A DNA stretch of 46,532 bases. Source: Burkholderia sp. IMCC1007 (GTDB lineage: Bacteria; Pseudomonadota; Gammaproteobacteria; Burkholderiales; Burkholderiaceae). A program made the position numbers and the translations under genes. Every line of letters starts with the position of its first letter. Positions within the stretch are counted from its first letter, which is position 1. The stretch lies in NCBI RefSeq assembly GCF_027257875.1, contig NZ_JAPVQY010000026.1, forward strand, positions 1 through 46,532. Direction: 5' to 3'. Below the pieces are notes generated by a model, which saw nothing but the letters and a program-made list of their open reading frames with translations, was not told the DNA's origin and made no database searches. Shown one piece after another: positions 36,073 to 44,142 of the stretch.

Positions 36073-36789
36073 TTACAGGGTTTTGACCGGATTGCGCAGC
36101 ATTGAAAGGTCGGCTTCGCCGAGCCACCGCCATGCGCCCGGCGCGAGGTCGTCCGGCAGCGCGAAGCCGCCGATACTTTCGCGGTGCAGCGCCTCGACGC
36201 GATTGCTGACCGCGGCGACCATCCGTTTCACCTGATGATATTTGCCTTCGAGCACGGTCAGCGCGAGCGCGTGCGTGTCGCGCGCGGCGGCGGCGACCGC
36301 CGCAATCGGCTTCGGCTCGCCATGCAGCCGGACGCCGGTGCGCAGTGCGTGCAACTGGGCGTCGTCGAGCGGGTGGCGCACGGTCGCGACGTAGGTCTTC
36401 GGCACCTTGCGCTTCGGCGACGTGTACGCGTGCACGAACTGGCCGTCGTCGGACAGTAGCAGCAGGCCGGTCGTGTCCTGGTCGAGACGGCCGACGCACT
36501 GCACGCCGCGCGCGACGAGCGGCGCGGGCAGCAGGCTGAACACGCTCGCGTGGTGTTGCGGGTCGCGCGAACACTCGTAGCCGGCCGGCTTGTTGAGCGC
36601 GAGATATGCGTGCGCGTGGAACGGCCACGCGGTGTCGTCGACCGTGAACACGAGGCCGTCGGTGTCGAACGATGCGTCGGGGTCGGTCGCGCTCGCGCCC
36701 GCGACGGTGACGCGGCCCGATTCGATCAGGCCGCGGCACTGGCGGCGCGAGCCGAAGCCCTGGGTGTAGAGAATGCTTTCGAGATCCAT
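36073..36789 (-). CDS. rsuA: 16S rRNA pseudouridine synthase (RsuA family)
   Basis: A 238-residue enzyme isomerising a uridine in small-subunit rRNA, position 516 in E. coli numbering. The N-terminal S4-like RNA-binding part is LYTQGFGSRRQCRGLIESG; the catalytic Asp is in GRLDQDTTGLLLLSDDG; KYHQVKRMVAAV is the C-terminal family block. A TAGAAT box ends nine bases before the ATG and there is no Shine-Dalgarno, so the mRNA would have almost no leader. The related RluB/E/F enzymes act on 23S rRNA; the sequence fits RsuA best by eye. Confidence 0.88.
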   Translation of the reverse strand: MDLESILYTQGFGSRRQCRGLIESGRVTVAGASATDPDASFDTDGLVFTVDDTAWPFHAHAYLALNKPAGYECSRDPQHHASVFSLLPAPLVARGVQCVGRLDQDTTGLLLLSDDGQFVHAYTSPKRKVPKTYVATVRHPLDDAQLHALRTGVRLHGEPKPIAAVAAAARDTHALALTVLEGKYHQVKRMVAAVSNRVEALHRESIGGFALPDDLAPGAWRWLGEADLSMLRNPVKTL

Positions 36790-36896
36790 AGCGCGCGCAT
36801 TCTATCAAGCGGCGGTGCATGGCCGGCATGAACGTGCATGCGCTGGTAAGCTGCCGGAACGCCGCGCGGCGCCCGTTCATTCTTCACGGACAGTCC

Positions 36897-37271
36897 ATGC
36901 CTTTCGATTCATTCCCGTTCGGCCGCCACGCTGCCGCCGTCATTGTCGCCTCGACGGTTTCGTCGGCGGCGTTCGCGCATGCGCATCTCGCGAAGAGCGA
37001 CCCGGCTGCGGGCGCGGCGGTGGCCACCGCACCGGCCGCCGTCACGATCAACTTCACCGAGCCGCTGGAGCCGGCATTCAGTTCGATCGTCGTCGTCGAC
37101 GGCGCCGGCAAGACGGTGTCGAACGGCCACGCGCGTATCGATGCGTCGGACCGCAAGCGGATGACGGTGCCGCTCGCGGCGCTCGGCACCGGCGCCTATA
37201 CGGTGAAGTGGGTGGCCGTCGCGACCGACGGGCATCGCACGCACGGCGCGTACGGCTTCAGCGTGAAGTGA
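36897..37271 (+). CDS. copC: CopC-type periplasmic copper-binding protein
   Basis: A 124-residue protein with a signal peptide (FGRHAAAVIVASTVSSAAFA) and predicted cleavage before HAHLAKSDP. The N-terminal His of the mature form and the late DGHRTHGAYGF segment form the Cu(II) site of CopC. FTEPLEPAFSSIVVVD is the central family block. The start was set at 36897 because it gives a normal signal peptide. No copD follows; a DinB-family gene is next. The multicopper oxidase at the window start is too far away to be an operon partner. Confidence 0.9.
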   Translation: MPFDSFPFGRHAAAVIVASTVSSAAFAHAHLAKSDPAAGAAVATAPAAVTINFTEPLEPAFSSIVVVDGAGKTVSNGHARIDASDRKRMTVPLAALGTGAYTVKWVAVATDGHRTHGAYGFSVK

Positions 37272-37336
37272 CGCAACGGCGGCGGCAGGCCCGCGCCAGC
37301 GTTGCCGCCGCCCTTATCCGACAGGGAGTCTCCTGC

Positions 37337-37837
37337 ATGAATCCGACGACGCTCGACGCACTCGCCGATTTCCCCCGTCAGCTCGAAGCGCATTTCGCGG
37401 CCGTACCGGACGGCTATGCGCGCTGGACGCCCGACGACTGGAGCGGGATCCCGAGCGAGCAGTTCTCGCCGCTCGGGCAGCTCTGCCATGTGCGCGACAT
37501 CGAGATCGACGGCTATCACGTGCGGCTGCGGCGAATGCTCGACGAAGGCCACCCGCTGCTCGTATCGATCGACGGCGACGCGCTCGCGATCGAGCGGCGC
37601 TACGACGACGCGTCTGCGTCGGACGTGCTCGCGGCGATTCGCGATGCGCGGCGCGAGACGCTGGCGCGGCTGTCGCGCCTCACGCCCGAACAGTTCGAGC
37701 GTACCGGCGAGTTCGACGGCTACGGTTCGCTGACCGTGCGCGGGCTCGTCCATTACCTGTGCAGCCACGACCAGCAGCATCTGGCCGGCATGCAGTGGCT
37801 GCTCGGCAAGATCGACGCGGCGATGTACGCGCGCTGA
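37337..37837 (+). CDS. DinB-family protein
   Basis: A 166-residue four-helix-bundle protein of the DinB/YfiT superfamily, metal-dependent in relatives and often a thiol-using transferase. Likely metal ligands are His in QLCHVRDIEIDGYH and in HYLCSHDQQHLAGMQ. AGGGAG lies eight bases before the ATG. It starts 65 nt after copC and may share its transcript. Substrate unknown. Confidence 0.85.
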   Translation: MNPTTLDALADFPRQLEAHFAAVPDGYARWTPDDWSGIPSEQFSPLGQLCHVRDIEIDGYHVRLRRMLDEGHPLLVSIDGDALAIERRYDDASASDVLAAIRDARRETLARLSRLTPEQFERTGEFDGYGSLTVRGLVHYLCSHDQQHLAGMQWLLGKIDAAMYAR

Positions 37838-38043
37838 GCCGGTTCCCGTTCGCACGATCGACGGCGGAGTCCTGTGCCGCCGTCGGTGCGGCAGGCCACC
37901 TTGGCACGCTTCGACTGGATCGGCCGCCGGCTGGTATCGCGACGGCGATTTCGACGCGGCGCCCATCGCGGACGCGATTCTCCGGTTCTGCGAGCGCGAC
38001 TGAACGCACGGCTTGCGCCGCGGCGCGAGGCCGGTCGAATCGC
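37838..38043. other. Intergenic stretch with a hairpin and a possible gene remnant
   Basis: A 9-bp stem CGACGGCGG/CCGCCGTCG (37859-37867, 37877-37885) without a U-run may close the copC-DinB transcript. Bases 37932-38003 encode a protein-like tail, WYRDGDFDAAPIADAILRF and a few more residues, ending in TGA, but no matching start or upstream body is found. It may be the end of a lost gene. Confidence 0.3.
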
Positions 38044-38220
38044 TCATTCGGTGCGGTGCGGGATGTTGTCCGGGAACGGATAGGGCGCATGCGGCCCCGG
38101 CCAGTCGGGCACCGGCGGCTCGCGCAGCAGGTCGCATCCGCCCACTCCGCCCAGCAAGATCGACAGCAGCGTGGCCAGCACGCCGCGGCAAATCGGGCTC
38201 GAAATGGCGCGCGTCGACAT
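38044..38220 (-). CDS. Small lipoprotein
   Basis: A 58-residue predicted lipoprotein. A short basic N-terminus is followed by a hydrophobic run and a lipobox-like LLGGVGGC with the Cys at residue 29. The 29-residue mature part is Pro-rich (REPPVPDWPGPHAPYPFP). GGAGG lies six bases before the ATG, a strong ribosome site. It lies just downstream of the tRNA-Leu terminator. The family is not known to me. Confidence 0.65.
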   Translation of the reverse strand: MSTRAISSPICRGVLATLLSILLGGVGGCDLLREPPVPDWPGPHAPYPFPDNIPHRTE

Positions 38221-38300
38221 GGGCCGCCTCCGTGCTTGTGTTTCCTGATGCTTGGACCGCCGGATGGGCGCGCGCGTTGCGGTGCATCCGGCGCGCCGCC

Positions 38301-38342
38301 GAAAAACAAAAAACCCGCGAAGCGGCGAGCTTGCGCGGGTTT
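38301..38342 (-). terminator. Terminator of the tRNA-Leu gene
   Basis: AAACCCGCG (38311-38319) pairs with CGCGGGTTT (38334-38342), with an inner AAGC/GCTT stem. The minus-strand reading continues into TTTTTTGTTTTTC. Confidence 0.85.
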
Positions 38343-38373
38343 CGACGGTGCAGCGCATGACGCTGCGAAAGAC

Positions 38374-38458
38374 TGGTGCCCAGGGCCGGAATCGAACCGG
38401 CACGCCTTGCGGCGGGGGATTTTGAGTCCCCTGCGTCTACCAATTTCACCACCTGGGC
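38374..38458 (-). tRNA. tRNA-Leu (CAA anticodon)
   Basis: An 85-nt minus-strand gene starting GCCCAGGTGGTGAAATTGGT and ending CCTGGGCACCA, with CCA encoded. The acceptor stem GCCCAGG/CCTGGGC is perfect. The anticodon loop CTCAAAA between GGGGA and TCCCC gives anticodon CAA (reads UUG). A long variable arm (CGCCGCAAGGCG) marks a class II tRNA, and GGTTCGAATCC is the T arm. Confidence 0.97.
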
Positions 38459-38525
38459 TGTGATACTGGCCGCGTATGCGATTGTGCAGAATCATGCGCG
38501 GCGAAAGGCGGATTATGGCGGAAAT

Positions 38526-38556
38526 CCGGATGCCGGGCAAGCTATCCGGCATCCGG
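38526..38556 (-). terminator. Hairpin after the orphan binding-protein gene
   Basis: An 11-bp perfect stem CCGGATGCCGG/CCGGCATCCGG (38526-38536, 38546-38556) lying 8 nt past the stop. The following minus-strand sequence ATTTCCGCC is only weakly T-rich. Confidence 0.55.
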
Positions 38557-38564
38557 CGGGCAAC

Positions 38565-39722
38565 TCACTGGCTCAGGTAGACGAAGCGGCCCTGCTTGAC
38601 GATCCCCATCACGCTCGCGCGTTGATCGAGCCCGACGTGATCCTTGTCGCTCGTATTGACCACGCCGTTCGGCACGACGAGCTCGTGCGCGCGTTCCAGC
38701 TCGCGCCGCAGCGCCGTGCGAAACGCCGGCGTGCCGGGCTGCGCGGTCTTCAGCGCGCGGCCGACCGCGTCCGCGAGGCGCGGGTACACGCCTGCCGCGT
38801 CGCCCGCGAACTGCGTGACCGTGCCGGCGCCGTATTTCGCTTCATACGCGTCGACGAACGCCAGCGCGGCCTTGCGGGCCGGATGGTCGGCGGGCAGCGT
38901 GCGCGCGACGACCACCGGCTGGGTCGGGAACAGCGTCCCGTCGACATCCTTGCCGCCGAGCTTGATGAATTCCGGCGTCGCGATCCCGTGCGTCTGGTAG
39001 ATCGCGCCCTTGTAGCCGCGCTCGATCAGCGTGCGTTGCGGCAGCACGGCCGGCGTGCCCGAGCCCGCGATCAGGATCGCATCGGGTTTCGCCGCGATCA
39101 GCTTCAGCGCCTGGCCGGTGACGCTCGCGTCGGTGCGGTTGAAGCGTTCGGTCGCGATCACGCGGATCTTGCGCACTTCGGCGAAGCGCGTGAACTCGTT
39201 CAGCCAGCTGTCGCCGTAGCTGTCCGCGAAGCCGATGAAGCCGACCGTCTTCACGCCGTGGTTGGCCATGTAGCGCGTCATCACATCGGCCATCGCGCTG
39301 TCGCTCTGCGCCATCTTGAACGCCCAGGTCCGCGGGCCTTCCTGCGGCTCGACGATCGCGCCGGAGCCGACCAGCGTGATCATCGGCGTCTGCGCGGCCG
39401 CCACCGCGTCGAGTGCCGCGAGCGCGGCGGGCGTGATGTTCGGACCCACCACGACGTCGACGTGATCCTCGTCCACCAGCTTGCGGATGTTGCGCACGGC
39501 GGCGCCCGGGTCGGACGCGTCGTCGAGCACCGTCACCTGCAGCGGCTGCCCGGCGATCGTCTTCGGCCACATCAGGATCGCGTTCTTGCTGGTGATGCCG
39601 ATCACGGCGGCCGGGCCGGTCGACGACAGGTCGACGCCGACCTTCAGATCGGCATGCGCGGCCGCACACGCGAGCACGAGGGCGGCGCCGGCGGCTCGGC
39701 GCAACAGGGCGGGAAGCGTCAT
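38565..39722 (-). CDS. Periplasmic substrate-binding protein (Leu/Ile/Val-binding family), orphan
   Basis: A 385-residue ABC-transporter receptor of the type I periplasmic-binding fold. A signal peptide (LLRRAAGAALVLACAAAHA) precedes DLKVGVDLSSTGPAAVIG. LVDEDHVDVVVGPNITPAA, GFIGFADSYGDSWLNEF and GYKGAIYQTHGIATPEFIK are the expected lobe segments. No permease or ATPase gene adjoins it. GGAG lies eight bases before the ATG. The ligand is unknown: relatives bind branched-chain or aromatic compounds. It may work with a transporter elsewhere. Confidence 0.9.
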   Translation of the reverse strand: MTLPALLRRAAGAALVLACAAAHADLKVGVDLSSTGPAAVIGITSKNAILMWPKTIAGQPLQVTVLDDASDPGAAVRNIRKLVDEDHVDVVVGPNITPAALAALDAVAAAQTPMITLVGSGAIVEPQEGPRTWAFKMAQSDSAMADVMTRYMANHGVKTVGFIGFADSYGDSWLNEFTRFAEVRKIRVIATERFNRTDASVTGQALKLIAAKPDAILIAGSGTPAVLPQRTLIERGYKGAIYQTHGIATPEFIKLGGKDVDGTLFPTQPVVVARTLPADHPARKAALAFVDAYEAKYGAGTVTQFAGDAAGVYPRLADAVGRALKTAQPGTPAFRTALRRELERAHELVVPNGVVNTSDKDHVGLDQRASVMGIVKQGRFVYLSQ

Positions 39723-39744
39723 GTGGGAATCTCCGTCGGGCAAC

Positions 39745-39770
39745 GAAAAAGGGGCGCGATATGTGCCCCC
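39745..39770 (-). terminator. Terminator of the cysB gene
   Basis: GGGGC (39751-39755) pairs with GCCCC (39765-39769), extended by partly matching bases. On the minus strand TTTTTCG follows. It lies 128 nt past the LysR-type stop and 23 nt before the binding-protein start. Confidence 0.6.
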
Positions 39771-39897
39771 GTATTTATACACGCGGGCCCCGGCAAAACG
39801 CCAGACCGCGACGGGTTTTCCACGGCGTGGATGCTTCCCGCGGGCGACGCTTCGCGTCCCGGAAAGGCGGCGAGCGACGACTGGTCCGCGGCGCGGC

Positions 39898-40839
39898 TCA
39901 AAGCTCGTACGATTCGGATTCGCCCTTGAGCGCCTGCTCGATCAGCTTGCGGTTCAGCGTCGGCGACAGCAGCTCGACGAGCGTATACACATAGCTGCGC
40001 AGGTAAGCGCCCTGCTTGAGCGCGACGCGCGTCACGTTGCTGCCGAACAGGTGGCCGACCGGAATCAGCCGCAGGTTGCGGTCGCGCTCGGGGTTGAACG
40101 CGATGTCGGCCATGATCCCGACGCCGAGGCCCAACTCGACATAGGTCTTGATCACGTCGGCGTCGATCGCCTCGAGCACGATGTCCGGCGACAGCCCGCG
40201 CAGCGCGAACGCATGGTTGATCTTCTTGCGGCCCGCAAACGCGTCGTCGTACGTGATCAGCGGGTATTGGGCGAGATCGTCGAGCGTGACCGGCTTGCGT
40301 TCGAGCAGCGGATGGTCGGCCGGCACGACGGCCGCGTGATGCCACTGGAAGCAGGGCAGCGACACCAGCTCCTTGTAGTCGGAGATCGCCTCGGTCGCGA
40401 TCGCGAGATCGGCCTGGTCGTGGATCACCATCTCGGCCACCTGTGTCGGGCTGCCCTGCAGGATCGACAGGTGCACCTTCGGGAAGCGCTTCTTGAATTC
40501 GGCGATCGCGGCCGGCAACGAATAGCGCGCCTGCGTGTGGGTTGCCGCGATGGTCAGGTTGCCCTGGTCCTGCGCCGCGTAATCTTTTCCGACCCTTTTC
40601 AGGCTTTCAACCTCCTGAAGAATCCGCTCGACCGACGCGAGGATGATCCGGCCCGGTTCGGTGAGCGAGCGCACGCGCTTGCCGTGCCGCGTGAAGATCT
40701 CGACGCCGAGCTCGTCCTCGAGCTCGATGATCGCCTTCGATACGCCCGGCTGCGACGTATACAGCGCCTTGGCGGCCTCGGTGAGGTTGAAATTCTGCCG
40801 GACGGCCTCGCGCACGAAGCGAAATTGGTGCAGGTTCAT
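39898..40839 (-). CDS. cysB: LysR-family transcriptional regulator, CysB type
   Basis: A 313-residue DNA-binding regulator. The winged helix-turn-helix occupies residues 1-60 (FNLTEAAKALYTSQPGVSKA). The effector domain has THTQARYSLPAAIAEFKKRF and ILQGSPTQVAEMV, matching CysB/Cbl. CysB activates sulfate assimilation when sulfur is limiting, using N-acetylserine. It is divergent from the cysI operon 216 bp away, which supports the assignment. AAGGG lies six bases before the ATG. A paralogue for sulfonate use (SsuR/Cbl-like) is the main alternative. Confidence 0.9.
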   Translation of the reverse strand: MNLHQFRFVREAVRQNFNLTEAAKALYTSQPGVSKAIIELEDELGVEIFTRHGKRVRSLTEPGRIILASVERILQEVESLKRVGKDYAAQDQGNLTIAATHTQARYSLPAAIAEFKKRFPKVHLSILQGSPTQVAEMVIHDQADLAIATEAISDYKELVSLPCFQWHHAAVVPADHPLLERKPVTLDDLAQYPLITYDDAFAGRKKINHAFALRGLSPDIVLEAIDADVIKTYVELGLGVGIMADIAFNPERDRNLRLIPVGHLFGSNVTRVALKQGAYLRSYVYTLVELLSPTLNRKLIEQALKGESESYEL

Positions 40840-41055
40840 TTATAACCCTTCCGCATATCAACAGAATTTTTTAGTCGTTTGAAATATAAGGCGAGTTTAT
40901 TACGATTCACCGGAGTTTTTCAAATATGGATATCTGTTTTCGTCATTAGCAATCCAGCCAGGCAGCGGAAGGCCGGCGGTGGCGGCGGAACGGAGATTCG
41001 GGCGCGACGTGGCTAGGACGTCGCGCGGTCACCACGAAAACCCTGGGGTCCCCGA
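40840..41055. promoter_or_regulatory. Divergent cysB-cysI control region
   Basis: A 216-bp gap whose left 100 bases (40850-40950) are unusually A/T-rich for this genome, as CysB binding regions are. It should carry both promoters. I could not place unambiguous -35/-10 boxes. The remaining part has no gene. Confidence 0.5.
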
Positions 41056-42735
41056 ATGTATCAGTACGACCAATACGACCAGACGATCGTCGACGAGCGA
41101 GTCGCGCAGTACCGCGATCAGGTGCGCCGCCGGCTGTCGGGCGAGTTGAGCGAAGAGGAGTTCCGTCCGCTGCGCCTGCAGAACGGCCTGTACATGCAGC
41201 GCCACGCGTACATGCACCGCATCGCGATTCCGTACGGCAACCTGCGCAGCGACCAGCTGCGGATGCTGGCGCGCATCGCCCGCGAACACGACCGCGGCTA
41301 TGGCCACTTCTCGACCCGTTCGAACATCCAGTTCAACTGGATCGAGCTGGAAGACACGCCGGAGATCCTCGCGAAGCTCGCGTCGGTGCAGATGCACGGG
41401 ATCCAGACGTCGGGCAACTGCATCCGCAACATCACGGCCGACCAGTTCGCCGGCGTCGCGCAGGACGAAGAGATCGATCCGCGCCCGTGGTCCGAGATCC
41501 TGCGCCAGTGGTCGACGTTCCATCCCGAATTCGCGTGGCTGCCGCGCAAGTTCAAGATCGCGGTGTCGGGCTCGAAGCACGACCGCGCGGCCGTGCAGAT
41601 CCACGACCTCGGCGTGTACCTGAAGAAGAACGCGCAGGGCGAAGTGGTCGCGAGCATCCTCGCGGGCGGCGGCCTCGGCCGTACGCCGATCGTCGGCGCG
41701 GTGATCAAGGAAGACCTGCCGTGGCAGCACCTGCTCACGTACTGCGAAGCCGTGCTGCGCGTATACAACCGCTACGGCCGCCGCGACAACCTGTACAAGG
41801 CGCGGATCAAGATCCTCGTGAAGGCGCTGTCGCCGGCGAAGTTCGCGCAGCAGGTCGAGGAAGAGTGGCAGCACCTGAAGGACGGCCCGTCGACGCTCAC
41901 GCAGGCCGAGCTCGACCGCGTGTCGCAGTACTTCCAGCCGCCTGCGTACGAGAAGCTGCCCGATACCGACGCATCGTTCGAACAGCACCTGCTCGAGAAC
42001 AAGGCGTTCGCGCGCTGGGTCGAGCGTAACGTCGCGCCGCACAAGGTGCCGGGCTATGCGGCCGTCACGCTGTCGCTGAAGGACCACCGCGCGGCGCCGG
42101 GCGACGCGACCGACGCGCAGATGGATCTGGTGGCCGACTGGGCCGACGCATACTCGTTCGGGGAGCTGCGCGTGTCGCACGAGCAGAACCTGATTCTCGC
42201 GAACGTGAAGAAGCGCGACCTGTTCGCGGTGTGGGAAAAGGCGAAGGCGGCCGGTTTCGCGACGCCGAACATCGGCCTCTTGACCGACATCATCGCGTGC
42301 CCGGGCGGCGACTTCTGCTCGCTGGCGAACGCGAAGTCGATCCCGATCGCGCTGGCGATCCAGCAGCGTTTCGACGATCTGGACTACGTGTACGACCTCG
42401 GCGACCTGTCGCTGAACATTTCCGGTTGCATGAACTCGTGCGGTCACCACCACGTGGGCAACATCGGCATCCTCGGCGTCGACAAGGACGGTGCCGAGTG
42501 GTACCAGGTGTCGCTCGGCGGCGAGCAGGGCACGGGCCGCAACGGCGCGCGCCTCGGCCGCGTGATCGGGCCGTCGTTCTCCGCGGAAGAAGTGCCGGAC
42601 GTGATCGCGAAGCTGATCGACACGTACGTCGAGACGCGCGTGGACGGCGAGCGCTTCGTCGACACGTACGATCGCATCGGCATCGCGCCGTTCAAGGAGC
42701 GCGTGTATGCGGCGCGCCAGGCAGTGAACGCGTAA
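41056..42735 (+). CDS. cysI: Sulfite reductase hemoprotein (CysI/NirA type)
   Basis: A 559-residue siroheme enzyme that reduces sulfite to sulfide with six electrons. The coupled [4Fe-4S]-siroheme cysteines are in CPGGDFC and GCMNSC (bases about 42298-42450), and the substrate-binding basic residues lie in HFSTRSNIQFNW. The two-fold repeated ferredoxin-nitrite/sulfite reductase layout is complete. No cysJ flavoprotein gene is present; a DUF934 gene follows by 25 nt. It heads the assimilation operon and is divergent from cysB. Confidence 0.94.
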   Translation: MYQYDQYDQTIVDERVAQYRDQVRRRLSGELSEEEFRPLRLQNGLYMQRHAYMHRIAIPYGNLRSDQLRMLARIAREHDRGYGHFSTRSNIQFNWIELEDTPEILAKLASVQMHGIQTSGNCIRNITADQFAGVAQDEEIDPRPWSEILRQWSTFHPEFAWLPRKFKIAVSGSKHDRAAVQIHDLGVYLKKNAQGEVVASILAGGGLGRTPIVGAVIKEDLPWQHLLTYCEAVLRVYNRYGRRDNLYKARIKILVKALSPAKFAQQVEEEWQHLKDGPSTLTQAELDRVSQYFQPPAYEKLPDTDASFEQHLLENKAFARWVERNVAPHKVPGYAAVTLSLKDHRAAPGDATDAQMDLVADWADAYSFGELRVSHEQNLILANVKKRDLFAVWEKAKAAGFATPNIGLLTDIIACPGGDFCSLANAKSIPIALAIQQRFDDLDYVYDLGDLSLNISGCMNSCGHHHVGNIGILGVDKDGAEWYQVSLGGEQGTGRNGARLGRVIGPSFSAEEVPDVIAKLIDTYVETRVDGERFVDTYDRIGIAPFKERVYAARQAVNA

Positions 42736-42760
42736 CCAACCGGGTAGAGGGAATTTGCAG

Positions 42761-43318
42761 ATGGCTTCGATTATCAAGAACCGCGCAGTGATCGACGACG
42801 CATGGCAGGTCGTGCGCGCGGCGGAAGACGGTGCGCTGCCCGCGGTCGACGCATTGCCGGCCGGCAAGGTGCTGGTGCCGTTCGCACTGTGGCAGGCCGA
42901 GCGCGCCGCGCTCGTCGCCGCGAAGACGAAAGATGAACTCGGCGTGTGGCTCGCGCCGGACAGCGAGCCGGCCGATCTCGTGGCCGACTTCGGCGCGATC
43001 TCGCTGATCGCGGTCGACTTCCCGCGCTTCGCGGACGGTCGCGGCTACAGCATCGCGCGCCTGCTGCGCGAGCGCCACGGCTGGACGGGCGAGCTGCGCG
43101 CGATCGGCGACGTGCTGCGCGACCAGCTGCTGTACATGTCGCGTTGCGGCTTCGACGCGTTCGCGGTGCGTGCCGACAAGGACATCCACGACGCGCTGAA
43201 TGCGTTCACGGAATTCACGCAGCGTTACCAGGGCGCGTTCGACGAGCCGGCGCCGCTGTTCCGCCGCCGTGCGGCTGCGCCCGACGTGGCGACGCCCGAC
43301 ACCAAGGTGAGCGCATGA
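42761..43318 (+). CDS. DUF934-family protein of the sulfur operon
   Basis: A 185-residue soluble protein of the DUF934 family. It includes FGAISLIAVDFPRFADGRGY and LRAIGDVLRDQLLYMSRCGF, the family marks. Its molecular role is not established to my knowledge; its place between cysI and cysH indicates a part in sulfite reduction or its electron supply. The start is ATG 42761 after AGAGGG; a TTG six bases earlier is less likely. The stop overlaps the cysH start by four bases. Confidence 0.9.
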   Translation: MASIIKNRAVIDDAWQVVRAAEDGALPAVDALPAGKVLVPFALWQAERAALVAAKTKDELGVWLAPDSEPADLVADFGAISLIAVDFPRFADGRGYSIARLLRERHGWTGELRAIGDVLRDQLLYMSRCGFDAFAVRADKDIHDALNAFTEFTQRYQGAFDEPAPLFRRRAAAPDVATPDTKVSA

Positions 43319-44067
43319 GCACCGCGACCGCCACCGCGCTGACGCCGGAACTCGCCGCGAAGGTCGAACGCCTCGACGCGCTGCTCGCGCAGATCGGCGA
43401 GCGTCACGACAAGGTGAAGTTCGCGAGCAGCCTCGCCGCGGAAGACATGCTGCTCACGCACGCGATCCTGTCGAAGGGCGTGTCGATCGGCATCTTCTCG
43501 CTGAACACGGGCCGCCTGCATGCGGAAACGCTCGGCATGATCGACCGCGTGCGCGAGCGCTACGGCTACGAGATCGAGCAGTTCCACCCGCAGCAGGACG
43601 CGGTCGACCAGTACGTCGCCGAGCACGGCCTGAACGCGTTCTACGAAAGCGTCGAGCTGCGCAAGTCGTGCTGCCACATCCGCAAGGTCGAGCCGCTGAA
43701 CCGCGCGCTGGCCGACGTCGGCGCGTGGGTCACGGGCCAGCGCCGCGAGCAGTCGGTCACGCGTGCGGAGCTGCACGAGGAAGAACAGGACGAAGCGCGC
43801 GGGATCGCGAAGTACAACCCGCTCGCCGACTGGACGGAAGCCGACGTGTGGGCGTACCTGAAAGCATTTGACGTCCCGGTGAATCCGCTGCACGCGCGCG
43901 GCTATCCGAGCATCGGCTGCGAGCCCTGCACGCGTGCGATCCGCCCCGGCGAGGACAGCCGGGCGGGCCGCTGGTGGTGGGAGTCGCGCGATACGAAGGA
44001 ATGCGGGCTGCACATCACGACGATCACGCCGATTCCCGCGAATGCCGAAGCCGGCGCCGCGCACTGA
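43315..44067 (+). CDS. cysH: Adenosine 5'-phosphosulfate (APS) reductase
   Basis: A 250-residue enzyme that reduces activated sulfate to sulfite using thioredoxin. The ATP-sulfurylase/PAPS-reductase fold shows KFASSLAAEDMLLTHA. Four cluster cysteines are present as SCCHIRK and GCEPC, and the catalytic Cys is in KECGLHITT. The Cys-Cys...CxxC set marks the iron-sulfur type that uses APS. This fits the absence of an APS kinase (cysC) gene here. Translationally coupled to the DUF934 gene. Confidence 0.94.
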   Translation: MSTATATALTPELAAKVERLDALLAQIGERHDKVKFASSLAAEDMLLTHAILSKGVSIGIFSLNTGRLHAETLGMIDRVRERYGYEIEQFHPQQDAVDQYVAEHGLNAFYESVELRKSCCHIRKVEPLNRALADVGAWVTGQRREQSVTRAELHEEEQDEARGIAKYNPLADWTEADVWAYLKAFDVPVNPLHARGYPSIGCEPCTRAIRPGEDSRAGRWWWESRDTKECGLHITTITPIPANAEAGAAH

Positions 44068-44142
44068 AAGCCGACAAGAAACTGAATATTGCGCCGCCTG
44101 CGACAGCGGGCGGCACGAACCCAGAAGAGAAGGACTGAAATC

